Positions 8,804-16,572 of a stretch of DNA of 38,683 nucleotides are shown one piece after another. The stretch is from Caldifarciminota bacterium (GTDB lineage: Bacteria; Hydrothermota; Tepidihabitantia; SM23-42): contig CP070705.1 in NCBI GenBank assembly GCA_020349965.1, positions 1-38,683 of the forward strand, in the 5' to 3' direction. A program made the position numbers and the translations under genes. Every line of letters begins with the position of its first letter. The first letter of the stretch is position 1. The notes below the pieces were generated by a model, which was not told the DNA's origin, searched no databases, and saw nothing but the letters and a program-made list of their open reading frames with translations.

Positions 8804-9871
8804 TCATTCCATTCCATCTGTCGAACCTCGATGCGCGGACCGCAACTTCTCCCACGCGCTGAAATCCTCGGGTGGGTCGACAAAATCCGCTTCAGGTCTG
8901 CGGTCCAATTGCGCTGCATCGCTCGAGCAACCTGTCACGCAAAGACCGCAGCCAATGCATTTGTCGCGCCGGACAGCGACCGCACCATCCACTTCAGCGA
9001 TCGCCTTTACCTGACAGCGTTCGATACAAATACCACAAGTATTACACACTTCTGGATCGATCACGGCATAATAGTTCGCGCGTGCCACTGAATTTTCGAA
9101 GCCCCAGTCTGTAATCCCCCTCAATATTCCACAACAGCAGCCGCAGCAATTGCAGACGTAAAAGATCCCCTCGATGACGTTACTCACGCAGTGAACCAGA
9201 CCGATCTCCTCTGCCCGGTCCAGCAGTGCAAGCGCTTCGTCCTTCGAAATATCGTGGGGGCTGGGCTTACGCTGTGCCGGCGAGAAATTAAGACAGAACC
9301 TCACAGGAAAATCGCATCTCCTGTGGCCCAGCATATCCTGCTGCACACGGCAGATGCAATCCTCGACCCGAAATGATTTTGAATTCTCCAACATCGATTT
9401 GATATCGTCATATGGAAGGATCCATTCCGGCCGGACCGCGTGGCCGCCCGGCACAACACGATGTAATGCCGGAAAGGGCTTCATGATCCCCTCGGCGCCG
9501 CCCGCTGCCAGGTATTCTTCGATGAGATGTGCGTACTCATGGTCCATCTTCTCGATTTGAGATTCGTATATGCCTACGATGAAAGGTGCAAGACGGAACC
9601 TCAGTTGCCCATCCTTACGGGACATCTTCAAAAGGCCGCGTTTTGCCATGTCGACGAGCCGCATTTTCATCTCCTCTTCAACCACACCAGAACGCCGGGC
9701 GATCTCGCTAATCGGCTCAGGTGCAGCAGAAAGATCGCTTGCCAATGCTGCTTCTTCTTCGGTGAATATCTTCTTCAGTATCCGTATCTCGACATTTGTT
9801 GCGGTTCTCGGAAATCCGTTGGGTAAACGATTCAGCGCATCGGCAAGTTTCTCAAATACTGTATCGGTCAT
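8804..9871 (-). CDS. 4Fe-4S dicluster protein with N-terminal winged-helix-like region
   Basis: The 355-residue protein has an N-terminal helical region resembling a MarR/winged-helix fold (residues about 10-90, including ISEIARRSGVVEEEMKMRLVDMAKRGLL), a middle region with two Cys-rich signatures (CICR...C at about 172-186 and CNCCGCCCG at 240-248) and a C-terminal two-cluster ferredoxin domain (CNTCGICIERC 276-286; CIGCGLCVTGC 305-315). This architecture is widespread in anaerobes, and such proteins are annotated as 4Fe-4S ferredoxins with unknown partners. I moved the start to the ATG at 9871, preceded by GGAGGAG; an in-frame TTG at 9886 overlaps the ribosome site itself. A promoter lies at 9906-9933. 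Confidence 0.9.
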   Translation of the reverse strand: MTDTVFEKLADALNRLPNGFPRTATNVEIRILKKIFTEEEAALASDLSAAPEPISEIARRSGVVEEEMKMRLVDMAKRGLLKMSRKDGQLRFRLAPFIVGIYESQIEKMDHEYAHLIEEYLAAGGAEGIMKPFPALHRVVPGGHAVRPEWILPYDDIKSMLENSKSFRVEDCICRVQQDMLGHRRCDFPVRFCLNFSPAQRKPSPHDISKDEALALLDRAEEIGLVHCVSNVIEGIFYVCNCCGCCCGILRGITDWGFENSVARANYYAVIDPEVCNTCGICIERCQVKAIAEVDGAVAVRRDKCIGCGLCVTGCSSDAAQLDRRPEADFVDPPEDFSAWEKLRSAHRGSTDGME

Positions 9872-9905
9872 ATGCCTCTCCTCCAATGCCCGTCAATCAC
9901 CTGCA

Positions 9906-9933
9906 ATTATATAGAATCATCGACTGGGGTCAA
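9906..9933 (-). promoter_or_regulatory. Promoter of the Fe-S / transglutaminase / methyltransferase run
   Basis: TTGACC (9933-9928) and TATAAT (9911-9906) are 16 bp apart on the minus strand, giving a start near 9899 and a leader of about 28 nt with GGAGGAG before the ATG at 9871. Confidence 0.75.
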
Positions 9934-9980
9934 CGTTTCAATATGATACACACCAGAGAAGCGCATTTCGGAATCTTGTC

Positions 9981-11231
9981 TTAGGGAGTGCGAGACGCAT
10001 TGCAAGCACTCTCACCGGCCAGGTAGCCGGTAGAAAAAGCAGCCTGTAAGTTGTAGCCGCCGGTATCGCCTGCAATATCGATCACTTCACCACAGAAGAA
10101 CAAACCTCTGACTATCCGTGACTCCATCGTATACGGATCGATCTCATCAAGCGCAATTCCACCCTGGGTGACGATCGCTTCGTCGATGGGGCGGGGTCCT
10201 TTCACGGTCATCCTGAAATCGGTGAGCAACTGGACCAGTCGTTGGCGCTCCTCACGAGTGACCTCGCTGGCGCGTTTGCCGGGAGGAATACGGGAATGTG
10301 TTATAAAAACATCGATCGCCGCGGCGGGTAAGAGGTGTTTGAGAACATTACGGCAACTCATCTTTCCATGCTCATCGAACTCACGCAGCAACCTTTTTTC
10401 AACAGTCTCTTTCGACAAAGCCGGCTTGAAGTTTACTGACACCATCACTTTGCCTGTTCTTACCCTTTTCACGATTTCATGACTCATCGTCAGTACGATC
10501 GGTCCGGATATTCCATAATGCGTGAAAAGCATCTCACCGAAGAGGCGAGCAAAGATTTTCCCATCGGCGATGGCACTCAGCTCAACGTTCTTCAGACCCA
10601 AGCCTTGCAATGTTCCCACAAAATCATCTTCGATTTCGATCGGGACGAGACCGGCCTCGGGTTTTCGAACTCGGTGACCCAGGTCCTGGGCAAAACGGTA
10701 TCCGTCACCGGTCGAACCGGTCAGTGGATATGAAAGACCTCCTGTTGCCACTATTGCTGCTTTGCATGGTATGTCTTCACCCTCACCCTGAATGCCGGTA
10801 ACACGACCGTTCGCCGCAAGTATGCTATCGACTCTGAAATGAGGTCTGACATCGACACCAGCATCACCGAGAAATCTCTCCATGCACTGGATTATGTCAT
10901 CTGCATTGCTCGATTCCGGGAAAACGCGTCTACCCCTCTCAACGACCATCTTCACACCCCTCGTCTCAAAGAAACTTATCAAATCCTGGCTGAAGAACCG
11001 CGCAAAGCAGTTGTTCAGGAATTTACCATACTCTCCGTAGTGTTCGAGGAATGAATCCACCTCCTCCATGTTGGTGATGTTACAGCGCCCCTTTCCCGTG
11101 ATCGACAACTTGGAACCGAGGCGTGGCATTCTTTCGAGCAGCAATGTTCTGCAGCCCATTTCTGCGGCCCTTCCAGCCGCCATCATGCCAGACGGACCAC
11201 CACCGATGACAACGATAAGAGGATTCTTCAT
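9981..11231 (-). CDS. FAD-dependent oxidoreductase of the HI0933/BaiN family
   Basis: The 416-residue flavoprotein has the dinucleotide-binding start VVIGGGPSGMMAAGRAAEMG (6-25), the family signature GSKLSITGKGRCNITN (about 39-54) and the C-terminal flavin loop FFCGEVIDIAGDTGGYNLQ (about 383-401). Members are variously named aminoacetone oxidase-like, YhiN or BaiN; some clostridial members reduce unsaturated bile-acid intermediates, but the physiological substrate of most is unknown. The ATG overlaps the maf stop by 4 nt (ATGA), so the pair is translationally coupled. All motifs are intact and the length is normal for the family. Confidence 0.92.
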   Translation of the reverse strand: MKNPLIVVIGGGPSGMMAAGRAAEMGCRTLLLERMPRLGSKLSITGKGRCNITNMEEVDSFLEHYGEYGKFLNNCFARFFSQDLISFFETRGVKMVVERGRRVFPESSNADDIIQCMERFLGDAGVDVRPHFRVDSILAANGRVTGIQGEGEDIPCKAAIVATGGLSYPLTGSTGDGYRFAQDLGHRVRKPEAGLVPIEIEDDFVGTLQGLGLKNVELSAIADGKIFARLFGEMLFTHYGISGPIVLTMSHEIVKRVRTGKVMVSVNFKPALSKETVEKRLLREFDEHGKMSCRNVLKHLLPAAAIDVFITHSRIPPGKRASEVTREERQRLVQLLTDFRMTVKGPRPIDEAIVTQGGIALDEIDPYTMESRIVRGLFFCGEVIDIAGDTGGYNLQAAFSTGYLAGESACNASRTP

Positions 11232-11839
11232 ATGAGCACCCGTGATAGCACGGCAGTCAGTTCATCCATGGGTAGCCCGACAATATTCGAGTAACTTCCA
11301 GCGTATTTCGCAATCAGTTTCCTGCCTTCTCCCTGGATCGCATAGGCACCAGCTTTGTCAAACGGTTCTCCTGTCGCCACGTATTCCCTGATCATTTCCA
11401 GGTCAAGTTCTTTCATCCAGACTACACTCTTAACACTGAAAGTGACGACATTGCACGACTTTTGGCCTAGTAGGGCAACACCGGTCATTACTTCGTGACG
11501 ACGGCCAGCCAATGTCTTAAGGATGCACATTGCATCATCTTCATCGCGCGGCTGTCCGATGATCTCGTCCTCAAAAAGGACCACGGTATCGGCGCCGACG
11601 ACGACCGCTATATCGCTTCGGTTACCGTCATACCTATCCCAAGCTGCGAGTGCCTTTTTCTGTGCGATCCTGAGACAATAAGCCTCTGCCGTCTCTCCCT
11701 GAGCGATCGTTTCATCGACATCACTCTCAACGACAATGATTCGGTCCGCGGGCACGATCGTCGACAACAATGCCAGTCTTCTCGGTGACTTTGAGGCCAA
11801 AATCAATTTCTTTGCGCTACCGTTATCCGCACCGGACAC
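11228..11839 (-). CDS. maf: Maf-like nucleoside triphosphate pyrophosphatase
   Basis: The 203-residue protein hydrolyses NTPs (often dTTP, UTP or modified nucleotides) to the monophosphate and pyrophosphate. Family marks are LILASKSPRRLALLS (about 13-27), VVGADTVVLFEDEIIGQPRD with the catalytic Asp, GRRHEVMTGV and GAYAIQGEG followed by YSNIVGLPM. The start is a GTG at 11839 with GGAG six nt upstream; its first residues (SGADNGSAKK) are a short extension before the conserved strand. A promoter lies 36 nt upstream at 11875-11902, back to back with that of the plus-strand membrane gene. Confidence 0.96.
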   Translation of the reverse strand: MSGADNGSAKKLILASKSPRRLALLSTIVPADRIIVVESDVDETIAQGETAEAYCLRIAQKKALAAWDRYDGNRSDIAVVVGADTVVLFEDEIIGQPRDEDDAMCILKTLAGRRHEVMTGVALLGQKSCNVVTFSVKSVVWMKELDLEMIREYVATGEPFDKAGAYAIQGEGRKLIAKYAGSYSNIVGLPMDELTAVLSRVLI

Positions 11840-11874
11840 CGAATACTCCTTTCCCTTTCATCATTATGGATTTG

Positions 11875-11902
11875 ATTTTAACCGCCAACCCTACGGAGTC
11901 AA
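11875..11902 (-). promoter_or_regulatory. Promoter of maf and the BaiN-type flavoprotein
   Basis: TTGACT (11902-11897) and TAAAAT (11880-11875) are separated by 16 bp on the minus strand. The -35 box touches one arm of a perfect 7-bp dyad that lies between the two divergent promoters. Confidence 0.7.
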
Positions 11903-11929
11903 GTCGATCATCTCCTAACACAATCGACT
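11902..11929. promoter_or_regulatory. Dyad between divergent promoters (possible operator)
   Basis: AGTCGAT (11902-11908) and its exact complement ATCGACT (11923-11929) are spaced by 14 nt, so the arm centres are 21 bp apart, about two helical turns. The dyad fills the gap between the two -35 boxes and could bind a dimeric regulator controlling both directions. No regulator gene is adjacent. Confidence 0.4.
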
Positions 11930-11930
11930 G

Positions 11931-11958
11931 TTGACATTTCTTTGAAAAGGAATAGAAT
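11931..11958 (+). promoter_or_regulatory. Promoter of the small membrane protein gene
   Basis: TTGACA (11931-11936) and TAGAAT (11953-11958) are 16 bp apart on the plus strand. The -10 box overlaps the ATG at 11957, so the message would begin near 11965, right at the strong AAGGAGG site that precedes a TTG codon at 11978. Confidence 0.7.
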
Positions 11959-12166
11959 GCAAAGAAGGAGGCTCTACTTGGTCAAATTCCTACTTTGGCT
12001 CATTCTTTTTGCACTATGTTGGCCATTGGCAATTCTTGCTTTGCTGCTTTACCCGCTGATCTGGCTTATCCTGCTTCCTTTCCGGATTCTCGGTATTGCA
12101 GTGAACGGAGTGCTGGCCATTTTTAAAGCCGTGATCATGATGCCTGCGCGGATCCTGGGCGGCTGA
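11957..12166 (+). CDS. Small membrane protein of unknown function
   Basis: This is the only plus-strand gene. The 69-residue product has a basic start (MQRRR) and two or three very hydrophobic segments (LLWLILFALCWPLAILALLL, LIWLILLPFRILGIAV) with a short charged C-terminus. An ATG at 11957 follows AAAGGA, but a TTG at 11978 follows a perfect AAGGAGG with 6-nt spacing, and the promoter at 11931-11958 would start transcription after the ATG. The shorter 62-residue form starting MVKFLLW is therefore at least as likely. I do not recognise a named family. The divergent arrangement with maf and the clean promoter argue that it is real. Confidence 0.65.
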   Translation: MQRRRLYLVKFLLWLILFALCWPLAILALLLYPLIWLILLPFRILGIAVNGVLAIFKAVIMMPARILGG

Positions 12167-12200
12167 ACACGTAGATAACAAGACACCTGCGTAACACCCT

Positions 12201-12701
12201 CTACTCGGGCTTTTTCAGGAGACGGGCAGCTATTGCCTTCGATGCCTCGATCTCCTCCGTTATCGTATTGTGCGAGATCCGAATCTCCCAATAGGCAAAA
12301 CCGACTCCAGCAAATACAAAAAACATACCGACCATGAAAGCGATGAGTGTCATCGTCACCAAATGTAATCGGGAAACGTGTGAGAAACCTATGAACGCCG
12401 AAGTGATAACGAAGAACAAAATAGCCAAAAGCGTTGCACCGCTCGACCTTTTCAGGAGCTGTGCACGCGACACGAGCATCTCTATCTGATGCTCGACGCT
12501 GTGGAGTCGCTCCATATCGATATCGGCGAGCTTTATCTTCTTGGCAAGACCGGTCTTCTCTTGGTTCAAGAGACGGATCCTATCTATCACCCTGCCAAGT
12601 TTTGGCGTCAATGCGAGGAGCAACAGACCTGAACATGAAATCATCACTGCTGGCGACAACATCGCCTGAATGACAGGGAATACCCTCGATTCAATATCCA
12701 T
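12201..12701 (-). CDS. DUF2721 membrane protein
   Basis: The 166-residue protein has three hydrophobic segments (about 10-30, 84-103, 112-136) separated by a charged helix with RIRLLNQEKTGLAKKIKLADIDMERLHSVEHQI, which matches the DUF2721 pattern (SPAVMISCSGLLLLAL then R-x-R-x-L). The function of the family is unknown. The start is the ATG at 12701, preceded by GGGGG; a TTG at 12725 in the same frame lacks support. The gene faces the plus-strand membrane gene across a 34-nt convergent gap in which I see no hairpin terminator. It is the last gene of a long run that begins at the TRAP binding protein. Confidence 0.85.
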   Translation of the reverse strand: MDIESRVFPVIQAMLSPAVMISCSGLLLLALTPKLGRVIDRIRLLNQEKTGLAKKIKLADIDMERLHSVEHQIEMLVSRAQLLKRSSGATLLAILFFVITSAFIGFSHVSRLHLVTMTLIAFMVGMFFVFAGVGFAYWEIRISHNTITEEIEASKAIAARLLKKPE

Positions 12702-12760
12702 GAAACCCCCGAAAACTAAACACAACTGGATCGCCTACCATGGTGAGGAGCAAACAGATG

Positions 12761-13225
12761 TCATCTTGCCAACTGCGCGCCCACCTGATCTGCCCATGCG
12801 CGAACCTTGTCCTGATCGCACGTGTCTGCCTGGACTTTGCCGAACATCTTCATTCGACCACCAAACGCCGCAGTCGCTACAGGCTTCACATTCGGGTATT
12901 TGGATAGAACTTCGTTCAGGTATTTACCGACTGCTTCATCATGACTCTTTGGGTCACCTGCCGAACATGCCGATACAAAAATGACTACCTTCTTTCCCTC
13001 AAAATCACTTCGAAGAAGTTTCTTCGCCCTTCCGTACCATCTACCCATACGAATGCCGCTTCCGATGAATACAGTCTGGTATGAAGAAAGGTCAGGCTTC
13101 GGATTCTCTTTCAGATTCACAACGTCAACATTAAATCCGTGCTTCTCACGCAGGACGCTAGCGATGATATTCGATGATTCACCTGTGACGCCGCTTTTCG
13201 TTTCATACGCTATTATTGCCTTCAT
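12761..13225 (-). CDS. Flavodoxin domain protein
   Basis: The 154-residue protein begins MKAIIAYETKSGVTGESSN, the FMN-phosphate loop of flavodoxins (T-x-S-G-x-T), and continues with TVFIGSGIRMGRWYGRAKKL and KKVVIFVSACSAGDP, the layout of the flavodoxin-like group that includes menaquinone-dependent protoporphyrinogen oxidase HemG. A role in electron transfer or haem synthesis is possible but not shown. The true start is the ATG at 13225 after AAGGAG; upstream in-frame codons belong to the 3' end of the 2TM gene in another frame. It lies 5 nt after the 2TM gene and near a nitroreductase, a PNPOx-like protein and a peroxiredoxin. Confidence 0.88.
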   Translation of the reverse strand: MKAIIAYETKSGVTGESSNIIASVLREKHGFNVDVVNLKENPKPDLSSYQTVFIGSGIRMGRWYGRAKKLLRSDFEGKKVVIFVSACSAGDPKSHDEAVGKYLNEVLSKYPNVKPVATAAFGGRMKMFGKVQADTCDQDKVRAWADQVGAQLAR

Positions 13226-13230
13226 GCTAA

Positions 13231-13515
13231 TTATTTCTCCTTGTCCATGAGTTCCCGTAACTTCCTCTCTTCCCAATCTTTGCCAAGTATCTTCTGCATC
13301 CCGAATACACTCAACCAGTGAATGCTCAATCCGATGCCCCAACCAATGAGCGGCCAGTAAAACCAGAGATCCTCCGGCGAGGTCAATATGTCCAGAAGAA
13401 ACAGACCTGTATTCACTGCCAGGTATACTGATAGATGGGAATAGAATGATTTCAATTCCTCCACGCGCTTCTTCGCACTATCGTATCTTTCTTGTTTATT
13501 CTTTTGTCCCTTCAT
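13231..13515 (-). CDS. 2TM-domain membrane protein
   Basis: The 94-residue protein matches the 2TM domain family: a charged N-terminal helix (YDSAKKRVEELKSFYSHLSVYL), two membrane segments (about 28-45 and 52-72, with the signature WFYWPLIGWGIGLSIHWLSVFG) and a basic-acidic tail (WEERKLRELMDKEK). In other bacteria this domain occurs alone or fused to histidine kinases; its function is unknown. GGAGG lies 5 nt before the ATG. It sits between the nitroreductase (18 nt) and flavodoxin genes. Confidence 0.9.
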   Translation of the reverse strand: MKGQKNKQERYDSAKKRVEELKSFYSHLSVYLAVNTGLFLLDILTSPEDLWFYWPLIGWGIGLSIHWLSVFGMQKILGKDWEERKLRELMDKEK

Positions 13516-13533
13516 CTTTGCCTCCTTGCATAT

Positions 13534-14460
13534 TCATTTACGATCATGTTTCACTGGCTTGAATTCGTCAAACCAATTGAATCCGAAATCTTTCATTATC
13601 TGGATGAACTCTCTATTACCTCCAGGCATAATATCGGCCGCATAGTGAAGTCCGAAATAGCGTTGAGCAACGTCGATATATCCTTTCTTCTCGATATCGG
13701 CAAGACATTCTTCGGCGAAGGTCTTTCCGTGCACTTCCTCGCAGACTTCCCGAATCCGCTCGAGCCTCTCGTCGGTCTTTTCTATCTTTGCATGGTGGTA
13801 TTTATCATCGTACGCATCTTTCAGATCACGGTCACTGATCTCGTGGTATTTCTCCGCGTGTACGACGATCTCGCGTTTCAGTTTTCTGCGCACCATCAAT
13901 TCGGATTTCGGGTAACCCAAACAAAGCAAGACAACCGGCAACACTCCTTTGGGCAAACCGAACATATCATGAACGTCGCGCATTAGGTCCATCACCGTAC
14001 CTATATACACTGACCCTATGCCGAACGAATCCGCTGCCGTGCATATATTCTGTGCACAGATCAATGTATCCTGGAACGATATCCAGAAATGGCGGAAACT
14101 ACTTGTCGCACTGAAGGGTGCGGTCTCCAGACGCGCCCACCTCTCCAGACGGTGCCAATCGATGCAGAACAGCAAGTTTATCTGCGCTTTGGATATGAAT
14201 TCCTGACCGCACATCTCGGCGAGCCTGCAACTCGCCTCTCTCGATTGGATCTTGATGATCGAATACGGCTGCAGGTTACCACCGGTCGCGGCATGGATGC
14301 CCGCGTCCAGGATGTGGTTCATGATCTCCCCGGGGATTTCCTTATCCGAGAAGTTACGGCAGCTCGCCCTTTCCATTAGTAGTTTCATCGTTTCGTTCGG
14401 ATATGCTCCGGATCTTGTTTCTTTGTATCCGTGATGCGACGGCATCTTTTCCTTTTTCAT
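13534..14460 (-). CDS. Nitroreductase-family FMN protein
   Basis: The 308-residue cytoplasmic protein has the nitroreductase core with the FMN-binding N-terminus MERASCRNFSDKEIP (about 29-43), AATGGNLQPYSIIKI (about 57-71), a central FQDTLICAQNICTAADSFGIG helix and LCLGYPKSE. About 90 extra residues at the C-terminus (from VRRKLKREIVVHAEKY on) are charged and helical and not part of the core. Likely an NAD(P)H-dependent flavin oxidoreductase with unknown substrate. A GGGAGGGAG ribosome site precedes the ATG by 4-5 nt. The surrounding genes include flavodoxin, a PNPOx-like protein and a Bcp-type peroxiredoxin, suggesting a redox unit. Confidence 0.9.
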   Translation of the reverse strand: MKKEKMPSHHGYKETRSGAYPNETMKLLMERASCRNFSDKEIPGEIMNHILDAGIHAATGGNLQPYSIIKIQSREASCRLAEMCGQEFISKAQINLLFCIDWHRLERWARLETAPFSATSSFRHFWISFQDTLICAQNICTAADSFGIGSVYIGTVMDLMRDVHDMFGLPKGVLPVVLLCLGYPKSELMVRRKLKREIVVHAEKYHEISDRDLKDAYDDKYHHAKIEKTDERLERIREVCEEVHGKTFAEECLADIEKKGYIDVAQRYFGLHYAADIMPGGNREFIQIMKDFGFNWFDEFKPVKHDRK

Positions 14461-14493
14461 AGTACTCCCTCCCGATCCCTTATGATCGCTGTG

Positions 14494-15267
14494 CTACGCT
14501 TTCCGAAATACCACATTCAGCCTGCTGTCCGGCTTTGCCGCATCGAGTGTTGCCAGACTGTCATAAGCTTCGACGAATTTCAAACCGGTCTTCTCGGCCA
14601 TCTCTACTATTTCAGCCAGCGAATATATCCTCAAGTGCATATTACATTCGTCAATGAACCTCAGATCTCTTCCCACCTTTTCGTAGAATATCCATTTCAC
14701 TCTATTGACCGAATGGGAATGGTCGAATACATTGCCCGAATGGAGAACGACGTATCGATCGGTCTCATCGAAAAGATTCGTGCAAAAATGCTGCAGCAAG
14801 TATTCTTGCGACATCGTGTTGAGAACGAAAAACAACGCCCCCTTTCTCATAAGGCCGGCGATTGTCTTGAATAACCTTTCGTCCGTCTTCTTGTCGTAGT
14901 AACCGATCGATGTCCAGACACTCAGAACGGCATCGAAGGTGCCGGCAACCAGGCGGTCGAGTCTTCTTGAGTCACCGCAGATGAAATCAGCCCTCAGGCG
15001 ATTCCTGCTTGCCCTTCTTCTTGCATCATCAATATAGACGGAACCGATGTCAATGCCGGTAACGCTGAAACCTTTCCTGGCCAGAGGAATGCATATCCGG
15101 CCATTACCGCAGGCAATATCGAGCAGTCGTCCCTTCTTGATGCCGTGCTTCCTCAGGATTTTGACGATCGCACTCACAGTCATCTTGTTACGCCGCCAGC
15201 CTCGATCGAGGAAATGCAACCACAACTCCGCTTGCCTTACGAAGAACTTTTCTGTCCAATGTTTCAT
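14494..15267 (-). CDS. Class I SAM-dependent methyltransferase
   Basis: The 257-residue protein has motif I LLDIACGNGRICIPLARKG, followed by TGIDIGSVYIDDARRRA, FICGDSRRL and a switch to VLSVWTSIGYY, a typical class I methyltransferase layout. The C-terminal half (YSLAEIVEMAEKTGLKFVEAYDS) contains the last strand pair. The substrate is unknown. The ATG at 15267 has GGGAGG 4 nt upstream. The gene lies between the receiver-DUF3052 gene and the nitroreductase gene within the long run, with gaps of about 30 nt. Confidence 0.9.
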   Translation of the reverse strand: MKHWTEKFFVRQAELWLHFLDRGWRRNKMTVSAIVKILRKHGIKKGRLLDIACGNGRICIPLARKGFSVTGIDIGSVYIDDARRRASRNRLRADFICGDSRRLDRLVAGTFDAVLSVWTSIGYYDKKTDERLFKTIAGLMRKGALFFVLNTMSQEYLLQHFCTNLFDETDRYVVLHSGNVFDHSHSVNRVKWIFYEKVGRDLRFIDECNMHLRIYSLAEIVEMAEKTGLKFVEAYDSLATLDAAKPDSRLNVVFRKA

Positions 15268-15298
15268 TCAACCTCCCTCATGAGCAACACAGCATACC

Positions 15299-16081
15299 CT
15301 ACCGTTTGACCTTACGGATCGAAAACTTCAAACCCGACCACTTATCATCGATGGCGCATACTTTGTAGTCAACGAGGCCATGACTCAAGCCGGCTGCCCG
15401 CACAGAACGCTGCGTAAGATCAGATGAAATATGCGAACCCCTTTTCGGCCAGACGATCCACAATCCAGGATCACCTACCTTTCTCGATATATCATCGATT
15501 CGATTCTGCAAAACTCTCTTCGATGTCACAAACCAGATGATCAGGTTCATTCGTTTACCGAATCGCCTTCGAATTGCTACACCCTCTGCCATCGAAATTA
15601 GCAATTTCTCAAAATCATGTGGTGCGCCAATAAGAGTAACCGCTGTTCGTGGCTTTATACCTAATTTCCTCACCAGTGGCGTATCACTATACCCGGCGAG
15701 CAGAGAACCAGGAGCCATTGGTGCCACGGGCGGATTTGATATGGCGCGCTTCAGATCACGCTTGAGCGTGCGCCAATCGGTATACATCGCATCGGGTAAG
15801 TGTTTCTTGACATCGGCAACCTTGCCCGGCGCGCCGCCTACAAATACTATAGGCACACCCCGAGTCGATTTGTAATGGCGGAAATAAATACCTACATCAC
15901 GACCTCTGGATGGTGCATGCGTCAAATCGATAATGACGGCAAAAGGAGGCTTCTCCTTCATACTACGCAGGGCAGATGGACTGACATCTGCGTGCACGAT
16001 ACGGTATCCTGCCTTGCTTAGCTCACGGACCGTTTCGTCGACTTCATGCGGGTCCTTGTGGAAAAGCAGCACTCTTTTCAT
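15299..16081 (-). CDS. Receiver-like domain fused to DUF3052
   Basis: The 260-residue protein has two parts. Residues 1-115 look like a response-regulator receiver fold (RVLLFHKDPHE, strand VIIDLTH with Asp52, then IVFVGG); Asp52 could be phosphorylated, but the conserved Thr/Ser after strand 4 and Lys after strand 5 are not evident (VGGAPG, MYTDWRT), so it may be a pseudo-receiver. Residues 120-260 match the DUF3052 family: YSDTPLVRKLGIKP, IWFVTSKRVLQNRI, LWIVWPKRGS, SDLTQ and VDYKVCAIDDKWSGLKF. DUF3052 proteins are small and of unknown function; fusion to a receiver fold is unusual. No clear ribosome site precedes the ATG. Confidence 0.8.
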   Translation of the reverse strand: MKRVLLFHKDPHEVDETVRELSKAGYRIVHADVSPSALRSMKEKPPFAVIIDLTHAPSRGRDVGIYFRHYKSTRGVPIVFVGGAPGKVADVKKHLPDAMYTDWRTLKRDLKRAISNPPVAPMAPGSLLAGYSDTPLVRKLGIKPRTAVTLIGAPHDFEKLLISMAEGVAIRRRFGKRMNLIIWFVTSKRVLQNRIDDISRKVGDPGLWIVWPKRGSHISSDLTQRSVRAAGLSHGLVDYKVCAIDDKWSGLKFSIRKVKR

Positions 16082-16118
16082 GTGTACTCACACAGCATTA
16101 CTTCTAAAAATCTTGCAC

Positions 16119-16550
16119 TCACACTACCGAGAACCGTTCCACCTGCATTGCGCCGGGTTTAAGATACTCAATATCACGAGGGTGTATACGAAGCAGAGCA
16201 TATCCTGGATCATTTGTGTCTTTCCAGAATTCCTTGAAAAATGGCGTATTCTCCGCGATCAATGTCCGCGTCTTGACATCGGTGATGACTTCAGCAGTGC
16301 CCGTTCCCCTGATGTACCCGCTCGTCTCTTCCGCCTTCAATAACAGGCAAAACTCGATCTTGTTGTTGGCCATGATCTGTTTGATCTTGTTGTTGTCTGA
16401 ACCGGTCGTGATCCACATCTTTTTATCATAGTGGATCAGTGTAACCGGTCTCACCCTCGGCACATCACCATCCACCGTTGCCAAGTAAATGACCTGCATA
16501 TCCTTGAAACATGACCATACTTCCTTCTTGATATCTTCGATGCCACCCAT
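16119..16550 (-). CDS. Pyridoxamine 5'-phosphate oxidase-like flavin-binding protein
   Basis: The 143-residue protein belongs to the split-barrel PNPOx-like group: an N-terminal helix, QVIYLATVDGDVPRVRPV, MWITTGSDNNKIKQI and IEFCLLLKAEETSGYIRGTGTAEV. Such small proteins bind FMN, F420 or haem and are general stress or redox proteins; the cofactor here cannot be told. The start is the ATG at 16550, with GGGAGGAG 5 nt upstream; the in-frame GTG at 16592 overlaps the previous gene and was rejected. It is preceded by a methyltransferase and followed by the receiver-DUF3052 gene. Confidence 0.9.
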   Translation of the reverse strand: MGGIEDIKKEVWSCFKDMQVIYLATVDGDVPRVRPVTLIHYDKKMWITTGSDNNKIKQIMANNKIEFCLLLKAEETSGYIRGTGTAEVITDVKTRTLIAENTPFFKEFWKDTNDPGYALLRIHPRDIEYLKPGAMQVERFSVV

Positions 16551-16572
16551 AACACTCCTCCCTTTCCATTTA

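Noticed and set aside
9872-9886. TTG start five codons upstream of the Fe-S gene ATG
   Set aside because: The codons GAG GAG AGG between them are the ribosome site of the ATG.
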